DNA of 10,755 nucleotides, from assembly GCA_937892025.1 (NCBI GenBank), contig CALAVA010000329.1, forward strand, positions 1 through 10,755, read 5' to 3'. This document shows positions 1 to 8,534 of the stretch, piece after piece. A program made the translations under genes and the position numbers. This stretch comes from an uncultured Bacteroidales bacterium (lineage in GTDB: Bacteria; Bacteroidota; Bacteroidia; Bacteroidales; WCHB1-69). Under the pieces are notes generated by a model. It searched no databases. It was not told where the DNA came from and was given only the letters and a program-made list of their open reading frames with translations. The first letter of the stretch is position 1. The number at the start of each line of letters is the position of its first letter.

Positions 1-106
1 AGGATTTTGTCGATATTTTTATAAAATGCAATAAAAAAATAAATTTATTGTGTTGAAATTCATTTATTTATTGATTTTTTAGGGATTTAGAGAGAGAATT
101 TTTTAT

Positions 107-140
107 TTTGTATTGAAATTATTGCTAATTTAGCACTTTG
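107..140 (+). promoter_or_regulatory. Possible promoter of the receptor operon (weak)
   Basis: A TTTG at 107-110 could serve as the -33 element of a Bacteroidota sigma-ABfr promoter. GCACTTTG at 133-140 could be the -7 element (family consensus TAnnTTTG), with a 22-base spacer. The TTTG half of the -7 element matches but the leading TA does not. It would give a short leader before the ATG at 170. The whole 1-169 region is AT-rich, so chance matches are likely and the true promoter may lie elsewhere in it. Confidence 0.22.
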
Positions 141-169
141 AAATTATTAGGTAAAATAAAACAAGAGAT

Positions 170-3100
170 ATGCTTAAAAGAGTACTTTTTACGCTTGTAA
201 CAGCGTTACTTATGGGAGGAATCTCGTATGCACAGAATTCTACACTTAAGGGCAGAGTTACAGAAATGGACGGTAAAACGCCTATCGAATCAGTAACAGT
301 TCGTTTAATGCAGGATAATAAGTTGGTCACAGGTGCTGCCACTGACCAAAATGGTTATTATACCATTAAATTAATACCAGCAGGTAAATATGATTTGGTG
401 GCAACATCGGTCGGTTATGCCAAATGGACCAAAACAGGGTTTGAAATTCGTGCCAACCAGATTAAGATTGAAGACATTAAATTGCAGTCAAGTTCTGCTG
501 CTTTGACAGAAGTTGTTGTTACGGCAACTCAAGAGTTGTTTGACCCTAGTAACTCTGCAAGTCAACAAGTAGGAACAGCAGAAGAGATAAAAAACACAGG
601 TGGAAAATCTGTTTCTGACCTTTTGACTACAATGAGTGGAGTTACAGTTGGCTCTGGTGGCGGAATGAACGTGCGTGGTAATAGGGAAGACCAAACCGCA
701 TATTATGTCGATGGTGTTAGAACAAGTGTTGTTCCCAATGGGGCTATTGGTGAGTTCGCTTTTATATCGGGTTCTTTGCCTGCAAAATATGGTGATGCTA
801 CCTCTGTTGTAGAAATTGAAACCAAAGGTACCCGTCAAGAATTTATGGGAAATGTTGATTTATATGGAAGTATAGATGGTTATAATGGATTTGGTTTGCG
901 TTTTGACGTAGTTGGACCTATTGTAAAAAGGAAAGACATTATAAAAAATATAGATAATGGATCTTCCAAAAAGAATGATTTTATTTCTGTAGGTTTCTTG
1001 TTGTCAGGAGAGGCTGCAAGAAGTACAGGAGGTTCTGTTAGAGGTGGCTTGTACGTTGCTTCTCAAGAAACAATAGATTATTTAAAAGCCAACCCATTAA
1101 GAACAGTTGATGGGTCAACAGTTTCAACCGCAAATAATTTGAACTATGTTACCATGTATGAAGAAGGTAATATATTGTCTTTAGCCAAAAAGAAGAGTCA
1201 TAGAAGACAACATTCCGGTGGCTATTCTGCTGCTTTGCAGGGGAAAATAGACATAAGAACAAAATCGGTAGATTTTATGATTAGCGGAAACTTGCAGGGT
1301 GCTGATAGTAGAAGTTTTTCTTTTGCCAATTCTTTGTTTAATTCTGATAATAATGGACGTTCCCAATCTTTATTATGGAATGTTAATGCGAGATTGACCC
1401 ATCGAATCAATTTTAGTGATTCTTCAAAAATACAAAATGCGTATTACAGATTACAAGGTTTTTATCAACAAACAGATGCAAGAACTTTTAGCCACATTCA
1501 TAGAGATAGGTTGTTTGAATATGGCTATATAGGAAAATATGACCATACTCTTTCAAAATATTATAAAGAGGTGACTAATCAAGCGGTTCCACGTGCAGAT
1601 GGTTCAGGTATTGATACCTTAGATGTTCCGTATGTTTTGGAAACTTTTTATGTATCAGATGTTAAATTTACTCCAAGCGATCTTAATACCGATTTAGCAC
1701 AATATACTTTGGGTGCTTATGAAAGAGCCGGTGGTATAATGACCAATGATAATGAGATTACAACATATAAAGGATTGTTGAATGGTGGAAGTCCATCTGG
1801 TGCTTATGGTTTGTTTAGTGCTCCTGGTGTTACTTATAATGGCTATGCAAAGTCAAGAAGTAGCCGAATGGAATTTAAGGCTTTGGTATCTTTTGATATA
1901 AAAGGACGTAATGGTAATGACCATGCTGTTGAATTTGGCTTCAGTTTCTTCCAAACAATCGGTAGAAGTTTTTCCGTATCTCCAAGAGGTTTGTGGACTT
2001 TAATGAGACAGATATCTAATCAACATATTGAAGATTTGGATAGGTCTAATCCTTTGCCAAAATATGATGAAAATGGAATTTTTATGGATACCGTTGATTT
2101 TAATAGACTCGTAAGTACAGAAGCACAAGCAACATTTGATAAATCTCTCCGTACAAAATTAGGTGCTGCCGATGACGAATGGATAGATGTAGATGCTTAC
2201 GAACCATCTATGTATTCTTTGGATATGTTTAGCCCTGAAGATTTGTTCAATCAAGGAAGTTCTTACGTTTCTTATTATGGATACGATTACATCGGAAAAA
2301 CAAGAACAAGCAAAGGAATAACAATGAGCGATGTTAAAAATTGGTTTAATGAAAGCGACCCATCTTCAACAAGAGATTTTTCAATGATAGGAGCCTCTAA
2401 ACCAATACGTATGGCTGCTTATATTCAAGATAGATTTGCTATCAAAACATTATATTTTAGTTTAGGTTTGCGTTTGGATGTTTTTGACCAAAACCAACCT
2501 TATGTAAAAGATATGTTCTTGTATAGAGATGCTTATACAGTAAAAGAAGCCCAAAACAATGGTTTGCTCAGCGAGGCTACTATTCCAGATTTTATGAATC
2601 AAAGCGATGATTATTATGTATATGTAAAAGATGCTTCGGCTTCAGCAGCGGATATGGAAGTTACTGCTTTTAGAAGTGGAAATGTTTGGTATGATGCCAA
2701 TGGTCAGGAGGTAACCGATGCAGCAGAATTGGCTTCTTCTGCAGGACAAACCAATTTGGTTCCATTGTTGAAAACTTTACCCGGAGATAAAGATGTTACA
2801 AAAGTAAACTATACCGCTTTTGCAGATTATACACCAACATTTAAAAATGGTGGTATTACATTGTCGCCTCGTTTGTCGTTCTCTTTTGTTGTCGGTGACA
2901 ATTCCTTATTCTCTGCAAGTTACAATATTGTAACCACTTCTCAACAACAGAGATTTAATCCATTGTCTTATTTATACTTTGAAAAATATGCAAGTAATTC
3001 AAGTACCTTTGCTAATCCGGGTTTGAAACCAGAGCGTAGTGTAGATTATGAAATTGGATTCCAACAGGCCTTGTCAAAAACATTTGCCGTAGAAGTGAGA

Positions 3101-3964
3101 GCATATTATAGTGAAAAACGAGATCAAGTTGTTGTTTATCATTATAATCAGGCTTATCCTACAAGTTATTATTCCTATACTAATATGGATTTTGGTACAG
3201 TACAAGGTTTTACCTTTGGCTTGAAAATGTTGCGGACAAAGAATATTTCATTCAACACAAGTTATACGATTCAATTTGCTAAGGGAACAGGTTCAGACCC
3301 AACCTCAACATTGGCTTTGATTCGTTCTGGCCAACCAAACTTACGTACTTTGACAACCTTAAGTTATGACCAAAGACATAAAATCAATTTTAATTTCCAA
3401 TATGTATTTGGTTTTGGAGAAGATTATGTTAAAAACAATGGTCCTGTAACAAGAAAGGCTATAAAGAATACAGACAAAGTCAAAGAAATAAAATGGTTAC
3501 AAGGAGCAGGTTTGAGTTTGCAGTTAGGTGTTGGTAGCGGTTTGCCATACACACGTTCAAGTGTAGCTTATTCTTCAATAGTAGGTCAAGGACAACGTAG
3601 TGTAGAAGGCGGTATCAATGGTTCTCGTATGCCTTGGGTTGTAGATTGCGACTTAAACGTATGGAAAGACTTTATTCTTGTTTTAAGAAAAGCAGATGAT
3701 AGTGGAAAAAAACAGAAAAACGGATATTTACGTGTTAATGTTGCTCTCAAAAACTTGTTCAATATAAAGAAAGTTAGATCAGTATATTCTTATACAGGAA
3801 GTCCTGTTGATGATGGTTTCTTGACTGCTAGTGATTATCAACAATATATTGCTAGCCAAGAAAATGTTCAATCTTTCATAGATTATTACACAATTGCGAT
3901 GCAAGGTGTAAATAATTATGGTGCTCCCATTAGAGCAGAATTGGGTGTTTCATTTAGTTTTTAA
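170..3964 (+). CDS. TonB-dependent outer-membrane receptor with carboxypeptidase-regulatory-like N-terminal domain
   Basis: This is a 22-stranded-barrel-type outer-membrane transporter, expected to take up a ligand with energy from TonB-ExbBD; the substrate is unknown. A signal peptide occupies residues 1-21, with likely cleavage at SYA|QN. Residues about 24-108 form a CarboxypepD_reg-like beta-sandwich (GRVTEMDGKTPIESVTV, TDQNGYYTI, IPAGKYDL). A TonB-box-like EVVVTA follows at 114-119. The plug is at about 125-220 (MNVRG 166-170, YYVDGV 178-183, PAKYGDATSVVEIETKG 204-220). The remainder is barrel with large loops, ending in the typical outer-membrane-protein C-terminus (GVSFSF). At 1264 aa it is larger than many SusC-like receptors. 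The layout resembles Oar-type receptors. No SusD partner follows; instead a giant T9SS cargo gene and a PorV-like gene do. The ATG at 170 is preferred because it directly precedes the signal peptide. The family call is firm; the ligand cannot be inferred. Confidence 0.93.
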   Translation: MLKRVLFTLVTALLMGGISYAQNSTLKGRVTEMDGKTPIESVTVRLMQDNKLVTGAATDQNGYYTIKLIPAGKYDLVATSVGYAKWTKTGFEIRANQIKIEDIKLQSSSAALTEVVVTATQELFDPSNSASQQVGTAEEIKNTGGKSVSDLLTTMSGVTVGSGGGMNVRGNREDQTAYYVDGVRTSVVPNGAIGEFAFISGSLPAKYGDATSVVEIETKGTRQEFMGNVDLYGSIDGYNGFGLRFDVVGPIVKRKDIIKNIDNGSSKKNDFISVGFLLSGEAARSTGGSVRGGLYVASQETIDYLKANPLRTVDGSTVSTANNLNYVTMYEEGNILSLAKKKSHRRQHSGGYSAALQGKIDIRTKSVDFMISGNLQGADSRSFSFANSLFNSDNNGRSQSLLWNVNARLTHRINFSDSSKIQNAYYRLQGFYQQTDARTFSHIHRDRLFEYGYIGKYDHTLSKYYKEVTNQAVPRADGSGIDTLDVPYVLETFYVSDVKFTPSDLNTDLAQYTLGAYERAGGIMTNDNEITTYKGLLNGGSPSGAYGLFSAPGVTYNGYAKSRSSRMEFKALVSFDIKGRNGNDHAVEFGFSFFQTIGRSFSVSPRGLWTLMRQISNQHIEDLDRSNPLPKYDENGIFMDTVDFNRLVSTEAQATFDKSLRTKLGAADDEWIDVDAYEPSMYSLDMFSPEDLFNQGSSYVSYYGYDYIGKTRTSKGITMSDVKNWFNESDPSSTRDFSMIGASKPIRMAAYIQDRFAIKTLYFSLGLRLDVFDQNQPYVKDMFLYRDAYTVKEAQNNGLLSEATIPDFMNQSDDYYVYVKDASASAADMEVTAFRSGNVWYDANGQEVTDAAELASSAGQTNLVPLLKTLPGDKDVTKVNYTAFADYTPTFKNGGITLSPRLSFSFVVGDNSLFSASYNIVTTSQQQRFNPLSYLYFEKYASNSSTFANPGLKPERSVDYEIGFQQALSKTFAVEVRAYYSEKRDQVVVYHYNQAYPTSYYSYTNMDFGTVQGFTFGLKMLRTKNISFNTSYTIQFAKGTGSDPTSTLALIRSGQPNLRTLTTLSYDQRHKINFNFQYVFGFGEDYVKNNGPVTRKAIKNTDKVKEIKWLQGAGLSLQLGVGSGLPYTRSSVAYSSIVGQGQRSVEGGINGSRMPWVVDCDLNVWKDFILVLRKADDSGKKQKNGYLRVNVALKNLFNIKKVRSVYSYTGSPVDDGFLTASDYQQYIASQENVQSFIDYYTIAMQGVNNYGAPIRAELGVSFSF

Positions 3965-4010
3965 TGAATAAAAGGTGATTTTATTAATAAATAAGAGAAA
4001 AAATAATACC

Positions 4011-7000
4011 ATGAAAAATATATTGAGAATATTGAGTTTATTGCTTGTAGTTTCCTTTTTAGGAATGATGACTTTACATGCGGAATTGTATGTGGGCGAT
4101 CCTGTAAAAAAGGCGACTGCATCGCGGAAAGCGGCAGATTGTATGCCTGCTTCTGGTTCAAGTCAGTTGAATGTAAACAATGTGCGTGCCTATATAGAAA
4201 CTGCGGGTTCTATGTGGTTTAATAATAGTAAAGCACAATATTTTGTTCCTTCAGGACAATTGGCTTCATCTATGTTTGCTGCGGCATTGTGGATTGGTGG
4301 TATGGACAAAGCGGGACAATTAAAATTGGCGGCTATACGGTTTCAACAAGTTGGACAGGATTTTTGGCCAGGACCTCTTAATTTGTCTGATGCAAATATA
4401 GAACAAGCAACTTGCTCTATGTATGACAAACATTTTTATATGACCAAAACAATGGCAAAAAACCATAGAGATAGTTTCAATCTACCCGGTTATGTTATGC
4501 CAAAAGAAATTAGAGATTGGCCAGGTAATCCAATAGATGGAAATACTGCTCAAAGTTGGTATATTGCACCATACGTAGATGTTGATAATAATGGCTCTTA
4601 TAATCCTCAAAATGGAGACTATCCATATTATGATTTTGATAATGACCTTTGTCCTTGGACAGATGCTAATAGGGCATTGGCTGCAGAAAATAAGTTGCCA
4701 CAAACAAAAGAAACAGAAAAGGGAATTTCTACAGGTGGTATTATGGCAGACCAAGTTTTGAAAGGAGATGCTACTTTATGGTGGATATTCAATGATAAGG
4801 GTGGTGCACATACGGAAAGTAAAGGTTCGCCTATCGGTTTGGAAATTAGAGCACAGGCCTTTGGATTTGCAACTACTGATGAATTGAACAATATGACTTT
4901 CTATTCTTATGAAATCATCAATCGTTCAACTTATGAATTGACAGAAACTTATTTTTCCCAATGGGTTGACCCAGATTTAGGTTATGCAAAAGATGACTAT
5001 GTGGGTTGTGATGTAGAAAGAGGTTTAGGTTATTGCTATAACGGAACAGCCGTTGATGGTAATGGTTTGAACACAGAATATGGTGCCAATCCGCCTGCAG
5101 TAGGTGTGGATTTCTTCCAAGGTCCTTATCTTGATCCTGATGGATATGATAATCCTTCTTACAAAGGAGATAATTATTATGGTCCTTCTTTCTCAGCAAA
5201 TTATGACAATGCATGTGAAATTGTAACTGCTCATGAAAATTTAAGAGAATTTACATGGTTTGATTCGTATGATTCTATTCAAGAAACGTGGACAACCAAA
5301 ACAGCCTCCGTTCCTGTTAGAGCAGAAGCTATCAATGGTGTTAATTTTGGTGATGGTATCGTTGATAATGAACGTTTTGGTATGAGAAGATTTGTTTATC
5401 ATAACAATGACCAATCCAATATAGGCGACCCTTCTGTTGCTGTTCATTATTATAATATGTTGCGTGGTATTTGGAAAGATAATACCCAGATGCGTTTTGG
5501 TAAAAATGGTCATTATCTGCAGACAGGCACAGGTGCTCCTCAATGTGATTTTATGTTTCCTGGTGATAGTGACCCATGTAATTGGGGAACAAAAGGTCAA
5601 GATCCCGGTTCTGTTTGGACAGAAGAAAATGTAGGAAACCCTGCAGGAGACCGTCGTTTTATGCAATCAGCAGGGCCTTTCACATTGAAAGCAGGTGCTA
5701 TCAACTATATTACTGTAGGTATTCCATGGGCAAGAGCAACAGGAACTCCATGGGCATCTGTAGTCTTATTGAAAGCTGCAGACGACAAAGCACAAATATT
5801 GTTTGAAAGTTGTTTCAAAGTAATTGATGGACCTGATGCTCCAGATTTGGTCTTCCAAGAAATGGATAAAAGTTTAATTTGTTACATTTCAAATTCTCAT
5901 AGTTCTAATAACTTTAACGAAAGTTATGCAGAAGAAGATCCTTCTATCCCAAAATATAGGGTAAAATCTTCTATTCAAACATCAATGGACACAATTCAAG
6001 CAGTCCAAATTGATACATTAACAGATGTTTTGGGTGCAGATTCTTTGGTATATCATGTTTTTGATACCATTGTTGAAAGGGCAATTGCAATAAATGATAC
6101 TATTGTTTATGATAGAACTTTCAAATTTGAGGGTTATCAGATATATCAATTGTTAGATGCTTCAGTTGGTGCTGCAGAATTGGAAGATAACACCAAAGCA
6201 AGACTTGCTTATCAATGTGATATTAAAAATGGTGTAGCAACAATCATTAATTATGAATATTCAGCAGCAGTGGCAACCGAAGTACCAAAAGTGAAAGTAG
6301 AAGGTGCGGATGTTGGTATCGCTCATTCATTTGAATTGACAACAGATATGTTCGGCGGTACGGCCTTGGTAAATAATCAGAAATATTATTATATGGCTGT
6401 CGCTTATGCTTATAATAATTATGAACAATATTCTACAAGTGCAGATAATCAAGATGGTTTGTTCGGTCAAAAAACGCCATATTTATCTGGAAACAAGAAT
6501 GTAAAATTGTACACATGTATTCCTCATAAAACACAAATGGAAAATAATGGTACGGTAGCAAATTCTGTTTATGGTACACAACCTCAAATTACACAATTGG
6601 AAGGTCAAGGCAATGGTGGTAATGTTGTTTATTTAACTCAACAAACTTTGAATGAAATCTTGGCTAATGGTAAAGCCGATAGTTTGGTGTTTGAAATCAA
6701 TGCCGGTCCTATAGGTGTAAAAGTGGTGGATCCATTACAAGTACATGGCTCTGATTATTATGTTCGTTTTTATAATGAAGATTCTTCTGTAGCAGTTGTC
6801 AATGATGATACCAAATGGCAACTTGAATATACTACGGCAGATAATAAAGATACAATTATACAATCAGAACAAGCAATATCTGTTCAAAATGAACAATTAT
6901 TCCTTGATTTGGGAATTTCCATTACTATTAATAATGCGAAATTTAAACCGCTTGCAGATTATGTAAGTACAGAGAATGCTGCAGCATATTATTTGTATTC

Positions 7001-8495
7001 ATCAGTGCAATCTTTGACGGCCTCAACGTCAGTAAAGGGAACGGCATTTGTTTCGTTCTTGCCAGATATGGATGGAAATGGTATTACCAATTGGATACGT
7101 GCAGGTCAGACACGTGATGGAGATTGGACATCAAGTGACCATTATTATTCTAAAGTACGTAATGAAGATTATTATTTTGCATTAACCAATTCAGATGCTT
7201 CTGGGGTAACTACAGGAGGTAGCAGTACTTATACTTGTTGGTTGGACAGAGATAAAAACTTCAGTTTATTATTAAATGGAACATGGGCACCTTATGCACT
7301 TGCCTCTATTTATGATAATGCTCCTGGTTTCGGTTTTGAATCTCCAGAAGGAACGGGATATGATAGTATTAGAATAAATCAAAATCCTTTTAATACAGTT
7401 TTCCCAACAATGACAGAATTATATAGTGTAGATGTTGTTTTGACATCAGATACCAGTTTATGGACAAGGTGTCCTGTTGTTGAAATAGGTTCGGACTCTA
7501 ATGCTACTATTGGAAAAGCAAGACGTCATGATTTGCGTAAGAGTTATTCTGTCAATAAGGATGGTTCGATAGATGTCAATAGTACGGGTATGAGTTGGTT
7601 CCCTGGTTATGCTATCTGTGTTGAAACGGGTGAACGCTTGAACATGATGTTCGGTGAAGACTCTCGTAGAGGTGGAGAAGGTTATAATGGAACAGATATG
7701 GTGTTTAATCCGGGAAGTCTTGTTACCTATGATAATAGTATTGGATATATAGCAGGTGGCGGACATTATATTTATATATTGGGTCATAGAAATCTTTATC
7801 AAAAGGCAACAAATGGCTATGATTATCAAACTATAAATTCTCAATATATTTGTCCTGCTTATGATGAAGGTCAATGGCTATATGAACAATTGAAAACTGT
7901 TTCTAACATGGCATTGGGTAATACAAGAAATATACGAAAGAATATAATTTATAAAAATGTCATGTGGGTAAGTATTCCATATAATATGCGAGAGATAGAA
8001 GAAGGAACAGAAGTTGTATATCATTTGCGGGTAAGTCGTCCATATCAGAGATGGTCGTCAGAAACCAACAAAGGTGTACAGAATCCTACTAATAATAATT
8101 TCCCATTATATAAATTTACAACGAAAAATATAGCGACAGCATACGGACAAAAAGATGTTGCCGTTGAACAAATGGATTCTATTTATGTAGTTCCAAATCC
8201 ATATTATGGTGTTGCAGTAGGTGGTTATGAAACCTCTCAAATAGACACAAGGGTTAAATTGGTAAATTTGCCAAAAAGTTGTAAAATAAAGATTTACACT
8301 TTGAATGGTACTTTGATTCGTTCTTTCAACAAAGATGATGAATCTACTTTGTTAGAATGGGATTTGAAAAATTCAGCCAATATTCCTATTGCAAGTGGTA
8401 TGTATTTAATTCATGTTCGTGATAATACTTATCAAACAGAAAAGATTGTCAAGTTTTTGTGTATTCAACGACCATTTGATGTTAATGCCTACTAA
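4011..8495 (+). CDS. Giant secreted/surface protein with T9SS-type C-terminal sorting domain
   Basis: This 1494-aa protein is probably exported and anchored on the cell surface by the type IX secretion system. Its biochemical function is unknown. The ATG at 4011 begins a clear signal peptide (MKNILRILSLLLVVSFLG...LHA, about residues 1-24). An in-frame GTG at 3975 would add 12 charged or polar residues before it and is less likely. Residues about 45-400 match, from memory, a module found in large Bacteroidota surface proteins (LNVNNVRAYI, AALWIGGMDKAGQL, DFWPGPL). That module includes a calcium-loop-like DVDNNGSYNPQNGDYP at 190-205; a second loop, DMDGNG, lies at 1019-1024. Residues about 700-805 look fibronectin-III-like (FEGYQIYQL ... 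KYYYMAVAYAYN). The C-terminus from about 1391 resembles a type A sorting domain or FlgD-like Ig fold: VVPNPYYG 1393-1400, KIKIYTLNG 1425-1433, SGMYLIHV 1462-1469. It extends about ten residues beyond the usual end. No catalytic motif was recognised, so an adhesive or structural role is plausible but unproven. Confidence 0.85.
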   Translation: MKNILRILSLLLVVSFLGMMTLHAELYVGDPVKKATASRKAADCMPASGSSQLNVNNVRAYIETAGSMWFNNSKAQYFVPSGQLASSMFAAALWIGGMDKAGQLKLAAIRFQQVGQDFWPGPLNLSDANIEQATCSMYDKHFYMTKTMAKNHRDSFNLPGYVMPKEIRDWPGNPIDGNTAQSWYIAPYVDVDNNGSYNPQNGDYPYYDFDNDLCPWTDANRALAAENKLPQTKETEKGISTGGIMADQVLKGDATLWWIFNDKGGAHTESKGSPIGLEIRAQAFGFATTDELNNMTFYSYEIINRSTYELTETYFSQWVDPDLGYAKDDYVGCDVERGLGYCYNGTAVDGNGLNTEYGANPPAVGVDFFQGPYLDPDGYDNPSYKGDNYYGPSFSANYDNACEIVTAHENLREFTWFDSYDSIQETWTTKTASVPVRAEAINGVNFGDGIVDNERFGMRRFVYHNNDQSNIGDPSVAVHYYNMLRGIWKDNTQMRFGKNGHYLQTGTGAPQCDFMFPGDSDPCNWGTKGQDPGSVWTEENVGNPAGDRRFMQSAGPFTLKAGAINYITVGIPWARATGTPWASVVLLKAADDKAQILFESCFKVIDGPDAPDLVFQEMDKSLICYISNSHSSNNFNESYAEEDPSIPKYRVKSSIQTSMDTIQAVQIDTLTDVLGADSLVYHVFDTIVERAIAINDTIVYDRTFKFEGYQIYQLLDASVGAAELEDNTKARLAYQCDIKNGVATIINYEYSAAVATEVPKVKVEGADVGIAHSFELTTDMFGGTALVNNQKYYYMAVAYAYNNYEQYSTSADNQDGLFGQKTPYLSGNKNVKLYTCIPHKTQMENNGTVANSVYGTQPQITQLEGQGNGGNVVYLTQQTLNEILANGKADSLVFEINAGPIGVKVVDPLQVHGSDYYVRFYNEDSSVAVVNDDTKWQLEYTTADNKDTIIQSEQAISVQNEQLFLDLGISITINNAKFKPLADYVSTENAAAYYLYSSVQSLTASTSVKGTAFVSFLPDMDGNGITNWIRAGQTRDGDWTSSDHYYSKVRNEDYYFALTNSDASGVTTGGSSTYTCWLDRDKNFSLLLNGTWAPYALASIYDNAPGFGFESPEGTGYDSIRINQNPFNTVFPTMTELYSVDVVLTSDTSLWTRCPVVEIGSDSNATIGKARRHDLRKSYSVNKDGSIDVNSTGMSWFPGYAICVETGERLNMMFGEDSRRGGEGYNGTDMVFNPGSLVTYDNSIGYIAGGGHYIYILGHRNLYQKATNGYDYQTINSQYICPAYDEGQWLYEQLKTVSNMALGNTRNIRKNIIYKNVMWVSIPYNMREIEEGTEVVYHLRVSRPYQRWSSETNKGVQNPTNNNFPLYKFTTKNIATAYGQKDVAVEQMDSIYVVPNPYYGVAVGGYETSQIDTRVKLVNLPKSCKIKIYTLNGTLIRSFNKDDESTLLEWDLKNSANIPIASGMYLIHVRDNTYQTEKIVKFLCIQRPFDVNAY

Positions 8496-8534
8496 AAAGA
8501 AAGTTGTAAAAGAAAAAATTGAAAGGATATCGTG

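Noticed and set aside
38..49. Perfect 12-base palindrome AATAAATTTATT in the leader
   Set aside because: It consists only of A and T in very AT-rich DNA, so chance is a sufficient explanation, and no promoter element aligns with it.
170..3964. SusC/SusD polysaccharide utilisation locus
   Set aside because: The receptor shares the CarboxypepD_reg and plug layout, but the next gene is a T9SS cargo protein rather than a SusD lipoprotein, and no glycoside hydrolase is present.
3975..4010. Upstream GTG start for the giant protein
   Set aside because: It would put 12 polar and charged residues (MILLINKRKNNT) before a textbook signal peptide; the ATG at 4011 gives a normal secretory start.
5241..5666. 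Open frame of 141 codons on the - strand inside the giant cargo gene
   Set aside because: It lies wholly antisense to a well-supported secreted protein, has no signal peptide or recognised motif, and its composition looks like a shadow of the + strand codons.
7458..7874. Open frame of 138 codons on the - strand inside the giant cargo gene
   Set aside because: Antisense to the same gene, rich in Ile/Thr/Ser from complementing Tyr/Asn/Asp codons, and with no family resemblance.
8532..8534. GTG start for the PorV-like protein
   Set aside because: The adjacent ATG at 8535 gives the same protein minus one residue and is the more usual codon; the difference has no functional meaning.
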